From Candidatus Limnocylindria bacterium (GTDB taxonomy: Bacteria > Chloroflexota > Limnocylindria > P2-11E): DNA of 52,531 nucleotides. The notes beneath the pieces are model-generated. The model had not been told where the DNA came from and ran no database searches. It saw only the letters and a list, made by a program, of their open reading frames with translations. Shown piece after piece: positions 22,119 to 30,863 of the stretch (position 1 is its first letter; each line of letters begins with the position of its first letter). The position numbers and the translations under genes are program-made. The stretch is from the NCBI GenBank assembly GCA_036523395.1, contig DATDEH010000002.1, positions 1-52,531 of the forward strand, given 5' to 3'.

Positions 22119-23797
22119 CCACTCCCGCACGCGACCTCGTGGCCGCCGCATTTTCGGACGCGCTTGGGCGTGCCGCGCGACAGCACGGCTGGCAGGGCAC
22201 CGAGGGCGTTCCGATCGATGTCGAAGTGCCGGCGAACGTCGAGCATGGCGACTACGCAACGAGCATCCCGATGCGTCTGGCCAAGACGCTGCGGCGGCCA
22301 CCGCGTGAGATCGCGAACGCGATCAAGGACCAGCTGGATCTCCGCCCGCCACTCGCCGCGGCCGAGGTCGCGGGCGGAGGCTTCGTGAACGTGCGTCTCG
22401 ACGTCGCGTGGCTGCGCGGGCAGGTCGACGCGATCATCGCCGACGGTGCCGACTACGGCCGCTCGCAGGCGCTGCGCGGGAAGCGCATCCAGGTCGAGTT
22501 CGTGTCCGCGAACCCCACCGGTCCGCTCACGCTCGCGAACGCGCGTGGCGGACCGCTCGGCGATGTGCTCGCGTCGGTGCTGCAGTTCTCCGGCGCGAGT
22601 GTTCAGCGCGAGTACTACGTCGAGGACGGTGGCGGGCAGGTCGAGCGCTTCGGCATCTCGGTGGCCGTGCGTTACCGGCAGCTGTTCGGGGAGGACACCC
22701 CGCTACCCGCCGATGCGTATCAGGGGGACTACGTCAAGGACATCGCCGCACAGATCAAGGACCAGCACGGCGACGTCTACCGCGCGCTCTCGCTCGAGGA
22801 GCAGGGACGCGTGTTCGGACCGATGGCGATCGACTGGGTCGTCACCGATGCGCAGCGCGTGACGGCGAAGTTCGGGATCACCTACGACACGTGGTTCCGC
22901 CAGTCCTCGTTCATCCAATCGGGCTATCTCAGCAAGACGATCGACGAGCTGCGCAAGCTCGGCGTGATCGTCGAGCGCGAGGGCGTCGTGTTCTTCGAGA
23001 CGCCCGAGGCGGTCGCGCTCCGGCGCGAAGGGGAGGAGGGCTGGGTCCTCGTCCGCGCGAACGGGGAGCCCACATACCTCGGCACCGACATCGCCTATCA
23101 CCGCCAGTGCCTCGAAGAGCGCGGCGTCGGGCTGAAGCTCAACATCTGGGGCGCGAACACGCAGTACCACCTGCAGCAGATGAAGATCGCTCTGCCGGTG
23201 CTCGGCATCGCACCCGAACGGTTCGAGGTCGTGCTCTACCAGTTCGTGCGCTTCCTCCACGAAGGCGTGCTTGTGCGGATGGGCCGTCGCACCGGACAGT
23301 TCCTCCTCCTCGAGGATGTGCTCGAAGCGGTGGGCAGGGACGCGGCGCGCTTTCTCTTATTGCAGCGCGGCGCCGACAGCCAGCTCGACTTCGACTTCGA
23401 GCTCGCGGTGCAGCAGTCGAACGACAACCCCGTCTACTACGTGCAGTACGCGCACGCGCGGATCGCGAGCATCTTCCGCACCGCTGCGGAGCGTGGCATC
23501 ACGCCAGAGGACGCCGACCTGTCCGCGCTCACGACGCCGGGCGAGCTTGCGCTCATCAAGCTGTGTCTGCGCTTCCCCGAGCTCCTCGCCGACATCGTGG
23601 GCCACCGCGGCGTGCACCTACTGACCGGCTACGCGCTCGAGCTCGCCGGCGCATTCCATGGGTTCTATCGCGATCACCGGGTCGTGAGCGACGACGCCGC
23701 GGTGTCGAAGGCGCGCCTTCGTCTCGTTCGCGCGGTGCAGGTAACGCTGCGCCAGACGCTCGGCCTGCTCGGAGTCAGCGCCCCCGAGACGATGTGA
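22115..23797 (+). CDS. argS: Arginyl-tRNA synthetase with divergent signature motifs
   Basis: A 560-residue class I synthetase that charges tRNA-Arg. The N-terminal Add-1 domain (VEHGDYATSIPMRLAK), the catalytic core (QVEFVSANPTGPLTLANARGG, EYYVEDGGGQ, GTDIAYH, IWGANTQYH) and the C-terminal anticodon-binding helical domain (DNPVYYVQYAHARI...) are all present at normal length. The HIGH motif is degenerate (TLAN, 139-142) and the KMSKS loop reads MGRRTG. Since only one argS is visible and the rest is conserved, I treat it as functional with lineage-specific motif drift. The GTG start overlaps the MFS stop by 4 bp. Confidence 0.93.
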   Translation: MTTPARDLVAAAFSDALGRAARQHGWQGTEGVPIDVEVPANVEHGDYATSIPMRLAKTLRRPPREIANAIKDQLDLRPPLAAAEVAGGGFVNVRLDVAWLRGQVDAIIADGADYGRSQALRGKRIQVEFVSANPTGPLTLANARGGPLGDVLASVLQFSGASVQREYYVEDGGGQVERFGISVAVRYRQLFGEDTPLPADAYQGDYVKDIAAQIKDQHGDVYRALSLEEQGRVFGPMAIDWVVTDAQRVTAKFGITYDTWFRQSSFIQSGYLSKTIDELRKLGVIVEREGVVFFETPEAVALRREGEEGWVLVRANGEPTYLGTDIAYHRQCLEERGVGLKLNIWGANTQYHLQQMKIALPVLGIAPERFEVVLYQFVRFLHEGVLVRMGRRTGQFLLLEDVLEAVGRDAARFLLLQRGADSQLDFDFELAVQQSNDNPVYYVQYAHARIASIFRTAAERGITPEDADLSALTTPGELALIKLCLRFPELLADIVGHRGVHLLTGYALELAGAFHGFYRDHRVVSDDAAVSKARLRLVRAVQVTLRQTLGLLGVSAPETM

Positions 23798-23808
23798 CGC
23801 TTTGGCGG

Positions 23809-24363
23809 TTACGGTCGGGCGGTCGGGCTCGGACTCGGACTCGCGCCGCGACCAGCTCCGCCGGGTCCACCCTGGCCGCCGAAGAGACCCTGCAGCGCGT
23901 TGCCGCCGGCGACGATCGCGGTCGCCGAAACGTTCCCGCTGGCGTCGGTCGTGCCGACGATCGTGACCTGGTCGTTCGCCTTGAGATCCGTGAGCTTGAT
24001 ATCGCTCTCGACCGTCTTCACGATCCGCGTCGAGCTCCCGACGAGCACGATCTGCGATGTCACCGTCGGTGATGCGCCCTGCGCGCCCGGCTGCCGCACC
24101 TCGATCGTGATCGACCCGTCGTTCACCGAGAGGATCCGTCCGGCCATCGCCTGACCGCCGAACGCTCCCGATGCGCCCGCCGCGCCGCCTTGGCCGAGAC
24201 GCCCGGTGATCCCCGCGCCCCCGCGACCGGCGGCGCCGGTCGGCGACGCCGACGCGCTCGCTTCGGCGCCGCTGCCACGACCAACGGTCATGCCCGCGGC
24301 GAATCCGCCGCCCGCGAGCGCGAGCGCGATGACGACGCCGATGACGATCTGTGCTGGTTTCAT
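23809..24363 (-). CDS. DUF5666-like exported protein, last gene of the sigma/MacAB operon
   Basis: A 184-residue protein. An N-terminal signal anchor (~7-27) is followed by a Gly/Ala/Ser linker and a small beta domain (GRILSVNDGSITIEVRQ, TRIVKTVESDIKLTDLKAND, QVTIVGTTDASGNVSA) typical of DUF5666 OB-like modules. A Gly/Ser/Pro tail follows. It starts 15 bp after the MacB-type permease gene, the only non-overlapping junction of the operon. A tandem pair of such proteins with MacAB pumps is common in high-GC bacteria; the role is unknown, perhaps in the exported-substrate path. Confidence 0.75.
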   Translation of the reverse strand: MKPAQIVIGVVIALALAGGGFAAGMTVGRGSGAEASASASPTGAAGRGGAGITGRLGQGGAAGASGAFGGQAMAGRILSVNDGSITIEVRQPGAQGASPTVTSQIVLVGSSTRIVKTVESDIKLTDLKANDQVTIVGTTDASGNVSATAIVAGGNALQGLFGGQGGPGGAGRGASPSPSPTARP

Positions 24364-24378
24364 GTCTGTGCCTTCCTT

Positions 24379-25659
24379 CTATTCGTAGCGGAGTGCCTGG
24401 ATGGGGTGCAGCCGCGCGGCGCGCATCGCTGGGTAGAGCCCGAAGACGACGCCGATCGCGACGGAAACGCCGACGGCGATGATCACGGTGCCGGTCGTGA
24501 TGACGAGGACGAGCCCGCTGGCCTGCGGTATGAGTGCGACCACGAGCGTGATGGACCAGCCGAGCAGGATGCCGAGGATGCCGCCGATGCCGGTGAGAGC
24601 CATCGACTCGATGAGGAACTGGACCATGATGTCCTGCCGGCGCGCACCGACGGCCTTGCGGATCCCGATCTCACGCGTCCGCTCGTTCACGGAGACGAGC
24701 ATGATGTTCATGATCCCGATGCCGCCGACCAGCAGCGAGATGCCGCCGATCGCGCCGAGCAGGAGGGTGAACGTCCCGGTCACCGCGCCGAGCGCAGCGA
24801 GCGTGTCGTTCTGGTTCGTCACGGTGAAGTCGGCGACCGTTGGGTCGCTGATGTTGTGACGCTGCAGCAGCACGTTGGTCACGTCGGCGGTGGTCTCGGT
24901 CATCGCGTCGCTCGATGTCGCCTTCACGACGATCGTGTTCACGATGTTGAGGCGGCCGGTCAGCACGCGCTGCGCGGTCGTGATGGGCACCAGGATCTGG
25001 TCGTCACGGCTGAAGCCGAACGTGGAGCCCTTCGGCTGCAGCACGCCGACGACCTTGAAGTTCACGATACGGGCGCGCTGCTGGCCCTGGCCCTGTCCGC
25101 CGCCGCCGAAGACCTGGCGCAGCTGGAGCGTCTGGCCGACGGCGTCGCCCTCACCGAAGAGATTCGTCGCGGTCACCGAGCCGATCACCGCCATTTGCGC
25201 GTTGACCGTGAGATCCGAGCCGCTGAAGAAGTCGCCGCTCTGCAGCGGCCAGTCGCGCACGATCGGGTAGTCCTCGGTGACGCCGTTCACGTTGGTGTTC
25301 CAGTTCTGCCCGGCGGCGGTGACCTGCCACCGCCCGGCTCCCTGTTCAGCGTGGATCGCGACGATCGATGAGCCCAGCTGGGCCTGGATCGAGCGCATGT
25401 CGTCCAGCGTCAAGTTCTGCGCCTGCGCACCGGCGCCACGCAACCCTTGATCACTCTGATTGGCCGGCGAGACCGTGATGAGGTTCGAGCCGAGCGACAG
25501 GATCGTGTTCTGCACCTGCTGCGATGCGCCGTTCCCGACCGCGACCATGGCGATCACCGACGCGACTCCGATGATGACGCCCAGCATCGTCAGCGCGGAC
25601 CGCAGCTTGTTGACCACGAGCGACTGCAGTGCAGAGCGGAACGAGTCGTAGAGCTTCAC
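24379..25659 (-). CDS. MacB-type ABC transporter permease (FtsX fold)
   Basis: A 426-residue permease of the mechanotransmission (MacB/FtsX) class. TM1 follows the amphipathic start ([23 protein letters not shown]). An extracytoplasmic MacB_PCD domain of ~220 residues carries a Gln/Gly-rich insert (GGGGQGQGQ). Three C-terminal TM segments include the coupling stretch [21 protein letters not shown], and it ends [11 protein letters not shown]. The GTG at 25659 overlaps the ATPase stop by 4 bp (GTGA); longer frames run into the ATPase gene. It would use conformational strokes to extrude peptides, lipids or antibiotics via the adaptor encoded upstream. Confidence 0.92.
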   Translation of the reverse strand: MKLYDSFRSALQSLVVNKLRSALTMLGVIIGVASVIAMVAVGNGASQQVQNTILSLGSNLITVSPANQSDQGLRGAGAQAQNLTLDDMRSIQAQLGSSIVAIHAEQGAGRWQVTAAGQNWNTNVNGVTEDYPIVRDWPLQSGDFFSGSDLTVNAQMAVIGSVTATNLFGEGDAVGQTLQLRQVFGGGGQGQGQQRARIVNFKVVGVLQPKGSTFGFSRDDQILVPITTAQRVLTGRLNIVNTIVVKATSSDAMTETTADVTNVLLQRHNISDPTVADFTVTNQNDTLAALGAVTGTFTLLLGAIGGISLLVGGIGIMNIMLVSVNERTREIGIRKAVGARRQDIMVQFLIESMALTGIGGILGILLGWSITLVVALIPQASGLVLVITTGTVIIAVGVSVAIGVVFGLYPAMRAARLHPIQALRYE

Positions 25660-26447
25660 TCGTCCCCACCGATGCCGGACACGATCTCGTCCTGGGCCCG
25701 CCGCGGCTCGAGGACCGGATCGTCGTGCGAGACGATCCCGTCGCGCATGCGCACGATGCGGCGGCAATGCGCCGCGACATCCGGTTCGTGCGTGACCATG
25801 ACCACGGTCCTTCCCAGCTCGTTGAGACGCTGGAGGATCGCGAGGATCTCGGCGCTGGAGTGCGAGTCGAGGTTCCCGGTCGGCTCGTCCGCGAGGATCA
25901 TCGACGGATCGTTGAGGAGCGCGCGCGCGATGGCGACGCGCTGCTGCTGTCCGCCGGAGAGCTCACTCGGGCGATGCTTCACGCGATCGGCGAGGCCGAC
26001 CTGGTCGAGCGCCGCGAGCGCTCGCGCGCGGCGATCGTGGCGATCGCCTCCGTAAATGAGAGGTAGCTCGACGTTCTCGACGGCGCTCAGGCGCGAGAGC
26101 AGGTTGAACGTCTGGAACACGAAGCCCAGATGCTTGTTCCGGATCGCGGCGAGCTTATCGTCCGACAGCTTGCCGACGTTCTCGCCGGCAAGCTCGTAGG
26201 TGCCGGCGTCCGGGACGTCGAGGCACCCGAGCACGTTCATGAGCGTCGACTTGCCCGAGCCCGACGGGCCCATGATCGCGACGAACTCGCCGGCGTGGAT
26301 GTCGAGGTCAACACCCGCCAGGGCGTGGACCTCGATCTCCTTGCCGATGCGGTATGTCTTCGTGATGCCACGCAGGCGCACGACGGGCCGCGAGACGGTC
26401 GGAGCGCCGTGACGGTAGGGGACCGCTGCGCGGTCGACGACGGTCAA
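25656..26447 (-). CDS. MacB/LolD-type ABC transporter ATP-binding protein
   Basis: A 263-residue ATPase driving the adjacent FtsX-fold permease. Visible motifs are Walker [11 protein letters not shown]-loop VFQTFNLL, signature [15 protein letters not shown], Walker [11 protein letters not shown]-loop NLDS and the switch His in MVTHE. The TTG start overlaps the adaptor stop by 4 bp (TTGA). The N-terminal ~20 residues precede the usual [11 protein letters not shown] start, so a later start is possible. It is cytoplasmic and would dimerise on the permease. Confidence 0.92.
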   Translation of the reverse strand: MTVVDRAAVPYRHGAPTVSRPVVRLRGITKTYRIGKEIEVHALAGVDLDIHAGEFVAIMGPSGSGKSTLMNVLGCLDVPDAGTYELAGENVGKLSDDKLAAIRNKHLGFVFQTFNLLSRLSAVENVELPLIYGGDRHDRRARALAALDQVGLADRVKHRPSELSGGQQQRVAIARALLNDPSMILADEPTGNLDSHSSAEILAILQRLNELGRTVVMVTHEPDVAAHCRRIVRMRDGIVSHDDPVLEPRRAQDEIVSGIGGDE

Positions 26448-28369
26448 CGGATCACGATCCCGCCCGGACCGCCCGGGCCCTGCTGTCCACCACGGTTCGG
26501 CGCCACGGTCGCGCCAGCGCGCGCCTGCGGGAGGATGACGAGGTCGCCTTCCTTGAGGCCGCCGCCGGTGACTTCGGTGACCGTGTCGTTGGCGATGCCG
26601 AACGTCGCATCGACGTCGACCGGCTGCCCGTCCCTCAACACCTGAAGATACCGACGTGTCCCCTGGGTCTTGATCGCGAGGTTCGGGACGGTGAGCACGT
26701 CCTGGCGGCTGACGAGGATCACGCTCGCGGTGCCGCTCATGCCGGGCTTGATCGATGCGCTCGGAACGTCGATGGTCACGTCGACGCCGTACACCGGAAC
26801 GCCCTGCTGGATCGTGGCGACCGGGTCGACGCCGGTCACCTTTCCGGTCATGCGCGCCGTCGCGCCGAGCGCGTCGACGGTGATGTTCGCCACGAGACCG
26901 AGCTTGAGCTTCGAAACGTCGGACTCACCGACGGTGCCGTGTAGCTGCACGGTGCCGGTGTTCGCGAGCAGGACCACCGGGGTGGTCGTGCTCGTCGAAG
27001 CGGGCTCACCGACGGCGCCGTTGATCGCCTGGATCACGCCAGCGCTCGGGGCGCGCAGGATCGCGTAGTCGAGGTTCGTCTGCGCCGTCTGCACCGAGAT
27101 CTGCGCGGAGTCGACGCTGTTCTGCGCGCTCTGGATGTCCGCGGGTTTCGCCGCGAGCGCGCTCACAGCGCTTTGGACCGTCTGGCTGGTGCGGTCGATG
27201 GTCGCCGGCACGTTCTGCATCGCGGTGACGTAGCTGCCGTTGATCGCGTCGGTCAGCGTGTTTGAGGACGTGGTCGCCTGCGTCAGCCTGAGCTTGAGGG
27301 TCGAGACCCGCTGCTGCTCGCTGTTCACGAGGGTGTACAGCGACGCGAGGCTGGCGCGCCACTGGTCGAATGGATCGTGCAGCGATCTCGTGGACTGCGT
27401 ATTGAGGGAAGCCTGCGCGCTCGTCACGCTGGTCTGGATCGTGACGAGGACCGACGACGTCGTGTCCAGCGCGCTGTTCAGACGCGACAGTGCGATGACG
27501 TAGTTCGTCTGCGCGGTCTGATAGGTGCCGGCGAGGGTCGTGGTGTCGCTGCCGGCGGCGAGCGCAGCTTCGAAGTCGGCCATCAACGACAACGTGGCGC
27601 TTCGCGCGCTCTGATAATCCGAAAGCGCGGGCGAAAGCAGACTCACCGAGTTCGCCTGGGCGTTCTGCAGCGCGGGTGACTTCGCCGACGTGATGGAGTT
27701 GAGCGCGTTCCGCAGATCGCCGGTGTCTCCGCCGCCGACGATCTGGCTCATCTGCGCGATCAGCGCATCGATCTGCGATTGGAACGTCCCGAGGCTGGTC
27801 TGGAACGCCGCGACATCGCTGATCGATGCGGACGTCAGACTCTGATAGTTCGACTTCGCCGACGCGTAGTTCGACTGGATCTTGGCGAGGGCCGCCTGCG
27901 CGTTCGCGACGTCGGTAGCGGCGGACTTGCGAGCGTTGTCGAGGCTGCGGGCTGCGTCCGCATACGACTGGTTCTGCCGCTGCAAGTTGGACTGCGCGCT
28001 CGCGAGGCTGTTCTGCGCGTTGGCGAGGGTGTTCTCGAGGTCGGTCGCTTCGATGCGCGCGAGCTCCTGGCCCGCGGTGACCTGCTGCCCGACCGCCACC
28101 GAGATCGCCGAGATGCGGCCGTTGCTGCGGAAGTTGAGGCGCGCCTGCCCGGAGGGGTTGACCGAGCCGGAGATCGCGACCGTCTGCGCGATGCTCGCCT
28201 TCGTCGCCTCTGCCGTCCGGTACGTGACGGCCGCGGTGCCAGTGTTGCCGCGGAAGATCGTGACCGCGCCGCCGACGAGAACAGCTCCGAGCGCGATCGC
28301 GAGGATGCGACCCGGCCACGTCGAGACCATCCCTCTGACGACATTCACATTCATGCTCGCGGTGGTCAC
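26444..28369 (-). CDS. MacA/HlyD-like efflux adaptor with very long coiled coil
   Basis: A 641-residue adaptor. One TM (~14-32) precedes a split barrel-sandwich (biotinyl-lipoyl-like) domain: [20 protein letters not shown] on one side and [22 protein letters not shown] on the other. Between them lies an unusually long ~350-residue helical hairpin rich in Gln/Ser/Ala ([30 protein letters not shown]). A beta barrel and a membrane-proximal domain follow, with a Gly/Pro tail. The GTG at 28369 overlaps the upstream gene by 4 bp. In diderms such hairpins reach an outer-membrane duct; in a monoderm the length may span a thick wall. Confidence 0.88.
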   Translation of the reverse strand: MTTASMNVNVVRGMVSTWPGRILAIALGAVLVGGAVTIFRGNTGTAAVTYRTAEATKASIAQTVAISGSVNPSGQARLNFRSNGRISAISVAVGQQVTAGQELARIEATDLENTLANAQNSLASAQSNLQRQNQSYADAARSLDNARKSAATDVANAQAALAKIQSNYASAKSNYQSLTSASISDVAAFQTSLGTFQSQIDALIAQMSQIVGGGDTGDLRNALNSITSAKSPALQNAQANSVSLLSPALSDYQSARSATLSLMADFEAALAAGSDTTTLAGTYQTAQTNYVIALSRLNSALDTTSSVLVTIQTSVTSAQASLNTQSTRSLHDPFDQWRASLASLYTLVNSEQQRVSTLKLRLTQATTSSNTLTDAINGSYVTAMQNVPATIDRTSQTVQSAVSALAAKPADIQSAQNSVDSAQISVQTAQTNLDYAILRAPSAGVIQAINGAVGEPASTSTTTPVVLLANTGTVQLHGTVGESDVSKLKLGLVANITVDALGATARMTGKVTGVDPVATIQQGVPVYGVDVTIDVPSASIKPGMSGTASVILVSRQDVLTVPNLAIKTQGTRRYLQVLRDGQPVDVDATFGIANDTVTEVTGGGLKEGDLVILPQARAGATVAPNRGGQQGPGGPGGIVIR

Positions 28370-29151
28370 GTGGTCACCCCTTCCCTGATGAGACGCGCGG
28401 TCACGACCGCGCCGATCGCGTACGCAACGACCGCGGCCAGCGCGATCGCGCCGACCAGCGGGATCTGCCAGAGGACGAACAGGATCGTCGCGCCGGCGAG
28501 CACGACGACCGGCGCGGGGAGCTGTGTCTGAAAGCGAGAGAGCGCGCGCGTGCGCAGCAGCGCATCGCCCAGCCGCCACGCGGTGGCGGCGAACCCGACG
28601 AGCAGCGCGAGTAACGCGAAGACGCAGATGACCGCGAACGCGGTCATGCCGACCTGCAACGCGGCCGGCGCGCCGAGAGGCGAATCACGGAGCGCGCCCG
28701 TCACGAAGTTCAGGTAGACGACCCACGCCAGCGCTGCGGTCGAGATCGCCAGACCGATGACGACGAACCCCGCCGCCAGCACCCGTGCCTGCGACCGCCA
28801 GCCGCCAAGCGATGCGCGGTACACCGCGACGACCTGCTCGTTCGCGAGGACGAGCGTCGATGCGGTCAGCAGGAGCGTGAGGAAAAGACCCGCGGCGTCG
28901 CGCGCGGTGTCGGAGATGCCGCGCTGCAGCGGGACGATCGCCTGGAGCGGGCCCCCGACGCGCAGCTGCGCATCGACGATGCTGCGCCCTGGCGGAAGGC
29001 TGTTCCGCGGGTCGAAGAACACGCGTGGCCGCGCGATGGGCTCGGAACTCGATGCCGGCGATGTCGCGGCGGCCCCGACGAACAGGATCGCGCTGAGGCC
29101 GATGGCGACAGCGAGCGTTGCGAGCACGATGACGATGTCGCGCTGCGTCAT
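28366..29151 (-). CDS. Polytopic membrane protein in the sigma/MacAB operon, unknown
   Basis: A 261-residue protein. TM1 (~6-27) leads to a ~55-residue extracytoplasmic segment (RPRVFFDPRNSLPPGRSIVD). Four further hydrophobic segments follow (AGLFLTLLLTASTLVLANE, LAAGFVVIGLAISTAALAW, GMTAFAVICVFALLALLVGF, VVVLAGATILFVLWQIP with a short partner). I recognise no family. ATGA and GTGA 4-bp overlaps tie it between the putative anti-sigma factor and the efflux adaptor, so it is probably a sensor or an accessory of the pump. Confidence 0.75.
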   Translation of the reverse strand: MTQRDIVIVLATLAVAIGLSAILFVGAAATSPASSSEPIARPRVFFDPRNSLPPGRSIVDAQLRVGGPLQAIVPLQRGISDTARDAAGLFLTLLLTASTLVLANEQVVAVYRASLGGWRSQARVLAAGFVVIGLAISTAALAWVVYLNFVTGALRDSPLGAPAALQVGMTAFAVICVFALLALLVGFAATAWRLGDALLRTRALSRFQTQLPAPVVVLAGATILFVLWQIPLVGAIALAAVVAYAIGAVVTARLIREGVTT

Positions 29152-29543
29152 CGGACCAGCCTGCGGCTGCCCGGCGTGCCCGCCATGAGCGCGTGAGCGG
29201 CGAACACGCACCCGACGCCAACGAGCGCCACGGCAAGCACGGTGAGGCCGTCGATGAAGAAGGACGCAGTCGACGTGGTGCTCGACGCCGCCGTGACGAT
29301 GTTGGTCAGCGCCGCTGCGAAGTCCTCACCGCTCTCGGCGAGCTGGCGCGCAAGATACGCGAGGCTCGGGAGAGCGAGCAGTGCGGCGACGAGCCACTCC
29401 CAGCCGACGCGCCGCTCGACGACGCGACGCATCACCGCGTCCCGGAAGCCGAACGGCGGCGCCTGCGGCGGGATCGCCGACAGCACGTACTGGATCTCGC
29501 GCTCCTCCGGCTCGAGGTCGGCCGGTCCCTGTAGTTGGTTCAT
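29148..29543 (-). CDS. Putative membrane anti-sigma factor
   Basis: A 131-residue protein starting one 4-bp overlap (ATGA) after the ECF sigma gene, the usual place for an anti-sigma factor. The ~45-residue cytoplasmic part is acidic then basic (LEPEEREIQYVLSAIPPQAPP, FRDAVMRRVVERRVG). There are two TM segments (~50-68 and ~98-120). The His-x3-Cys-x2-Cys zinc motif of ZAS anti-sigma factors is absent. The role is inferred from position and layout only; no sequence family was recognised. Confidence 0.6.
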   Translation of the reverse strand: MNQLQGPADLEPEEREIQYVLSAIPPQAPPFGFRDAVMRRVVERRVGWEWLVAALLALPSLAYLARQLAESGEDFAAALTNIVTAASSTTSTASFFIDGLTVLAVALVGVGCVFAAHALMAGTPGSRRLVR

Positions 29544-30097
29544 GCCTCTTTCTCCCTCCGCCGCGCCGCGAGGCGCGCCCTCAGCGCGGCGCGCGCCCGA
29601 TGCAGATGTGTCTTCACGGTCCCGAGCGGGATGCCCAGAGTGTCGGCCACCTCTTGATAGGACAGCTGCTGCATATGACGAAGCGTCAGGGCCGCGCGGT
29701 ACGCCGGCGGAAGCTCCGCCATCGCCGCGACCACCTCTGATAGCGCCTCGCGCCGGAGCGCCGATGCCTCGGGTCCGGAATCCTCCGGCTCGGCCGACTC
29801 GGGCAGCTCGTCGACCACGGTCTGGTGCGCGTGCCACCGCTGGACGTGATTCAGGCTCGCGTTGGTGGCGATGCGGTAGATCCAGGGGCCGAAGGACAGT
29901 GCCGGGTCGTATTGATGGAGTGCCTTGTACGCGCGGACGAACGCCTCCTGTGCGCAGTCCGAGGCGGCGTCGGGGTCCCCCGTGATGCGCAGCGCGATGT
30001 TGTACACCCGGCCTCCGTAACGTTCGACAAGCGTGGAGAAGGCGTCGGCATCGCCGGCGAGGCACCGCTGGACGACCTCTTGATCGGTGCGCGTCAG
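29540..30097 (-). CDS. ECF RNA polymerase sigma factor, CTG start
   Basis: A 185-residue sigma-70 family ECF factor. Region 2 spans VQRCLAGDADAFSTLVERYG through SFGPWIYRIATNASLNHVQR; region 4 is LPPAYRAALTLRHMQQLSYQ with EVADTLGIPLGTVKTHLHRA. The first ATG/GTG/TTG in frame is GTG 30007, which would cut off half of region 2. CTG at 30097 restores the canonical N-terminus (TRTDQEVVQRCLAGD) and has GGAGG 7 bases upstream. An in-frame TAA stands at 30142-30140. It heads a seven-gene operon with a putative anti-sigma factor and a MacAB pump, probably an envelope-stress circuit. Confidence 0.88.
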   Translation of the reverse strand: MTRTDQEVVQRCLAGDADAFSTLVERYGGRVYNIALRITGDPDAASDCAQEAFVRAYKALHQYDPALSFGPWIYRIATNASLNHVQRWHAHQTVVDELPESAEPEDSGPEASALRREALSEVVAAMAELPPAYRAALTLRHMQQLSYQEVADTLGIPLGTVKTHLHRARAALRARLAARRREKEA

Positions 30098-30142
30098 CCG
30101 GCGGCCTCCGATGGCTTCCGAGGCCCCCTCCTTACGCGGTTA

Positions 30143-30175
30143 CCCGAGGGCCTCTCGGGGTGTTTCGCGTATTGT
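30143..30175. promoter_or_regulatory. Inverted repeat CCCGAG-N5-CTCGGG and TATTGT -10 box
   Basis: The 88-bp gap between the sigma and MBL genes holds a 17-bp inverted repeat (30143-30159) where a -35 box would lie, and TATTGT (30170-30175) 10 bases before the MBL ATG. A short or leaderless plus-strand message is expected, and the repeat could be an operator. Confidence 0.4.
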
Positions 30176-30185
30176 GGTGCCCCCG

Positions 30186-30827
30186 ATGGACCTGACTTGG
30201 TTGGGACACGCTTGCTTCCGCATGCGCGGCCGCGAAGGCATCGTCCTCACCGACCCTCCCGATCCCAAGTCGGGCCACGCCATCCCGCGCACCGAGGCGA
30301 ACCTGGTGACCATTTCCCATGACCACGCGGGACATTCCAGCCTGAAGTCGGTCGCCGGCGAGCCCGTGGTGCTAAGGGGCCCCGGCGAGTACGAGGTCCG
30401 CGAGGTCCTCGTCACGGGCCTCGGCACCTTCCACGACGAGGACAAGGGTGCGACGCGCGGCCCGAACACCGTCTTTGCGATCCGCCTCGAGGAGCTCCTC
30501 ATCTGCCACCTCGGAGACCTCGGACATCCGCTTGCCTCAGCCGATCTCGAGCGCCTCGGCGATGTCGACATCGTGCTCGTGCCGATCTCGGGCGCCGACA
30601 CCAACCTCTCCGCGGCGAGAGCCGCCGAGATCGTGCACCACCTCGAGCCAAAGGTCGTCGTCCCGATGTCCTACGACCCGGATGTTCAGAAAAAAGACAG
30701 CCCCTTCGAGCGCCTCTTACACGAGCTCGGCGTGAAGGAGCTCACACCCGTCCCGAAGCTTTCGGTCACGCGCGGCTCTCTTCCTGAGAACGTCCAGGTC
30801 GTCGCGCTCGACTCGCGCGCGCGGTAG
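30186..30827 (+). CDS. MBL-fold metal-dependent hydrolase
   Basis: A 213-residue protein of the lactamase_B_3 type (UPF0173/YtnP-like Zn hydrolases). The start MDLTWLGHACFRMRG is typical of the family; the open frame upstream of ATG 30186 is non-coding. The metal motif is reduced to SHDHAGHSS, where most relatives have THxHxDH, and later ligands are seen around LICHLGDLGH and SGADTN. KVVVPMSYD is the family's C-terminal strand. The altered motif leaves metal binding plausible but not certain. Substrate unknown. Confidence 0.8.
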   Translation: MDLTWLGHACFRMRGREGIVLTDPPDPKSGHAIPRTEANLVTISHDHAGHSSLKSVAGEPVVLRGPGEYEVREVLVTGLGTFHDEDKGATRGPNTVFAIRLEELLICHLGDLGHPLASADLERLGDVDIVLVPISGADTNLSAARAAEIVHHLEPKVVVPMSYDPDVQKKDSPFERLLHELGVKELTPVPKLSVTRGSLPENVQVVALDSRAR

Positions 30828-30863
30828 GCCTAGGCTCTCGCGCCAGCAGAGGGAGGGACGATC

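Noticed and set aside
28370-28579. 70-codon N-terminal extension of the efflux adaptor
   Set aside because: It lies within the upstream membrane-protein gene in another frame; the GTGA overlap at 28369 matches the operon's other junctions.
30087-30185. 33-codon extension of the MBL protein
   Set aside because: It runs through the divergent promoter region and the sigma gene's start; MDLTWLGHACF is the family start.
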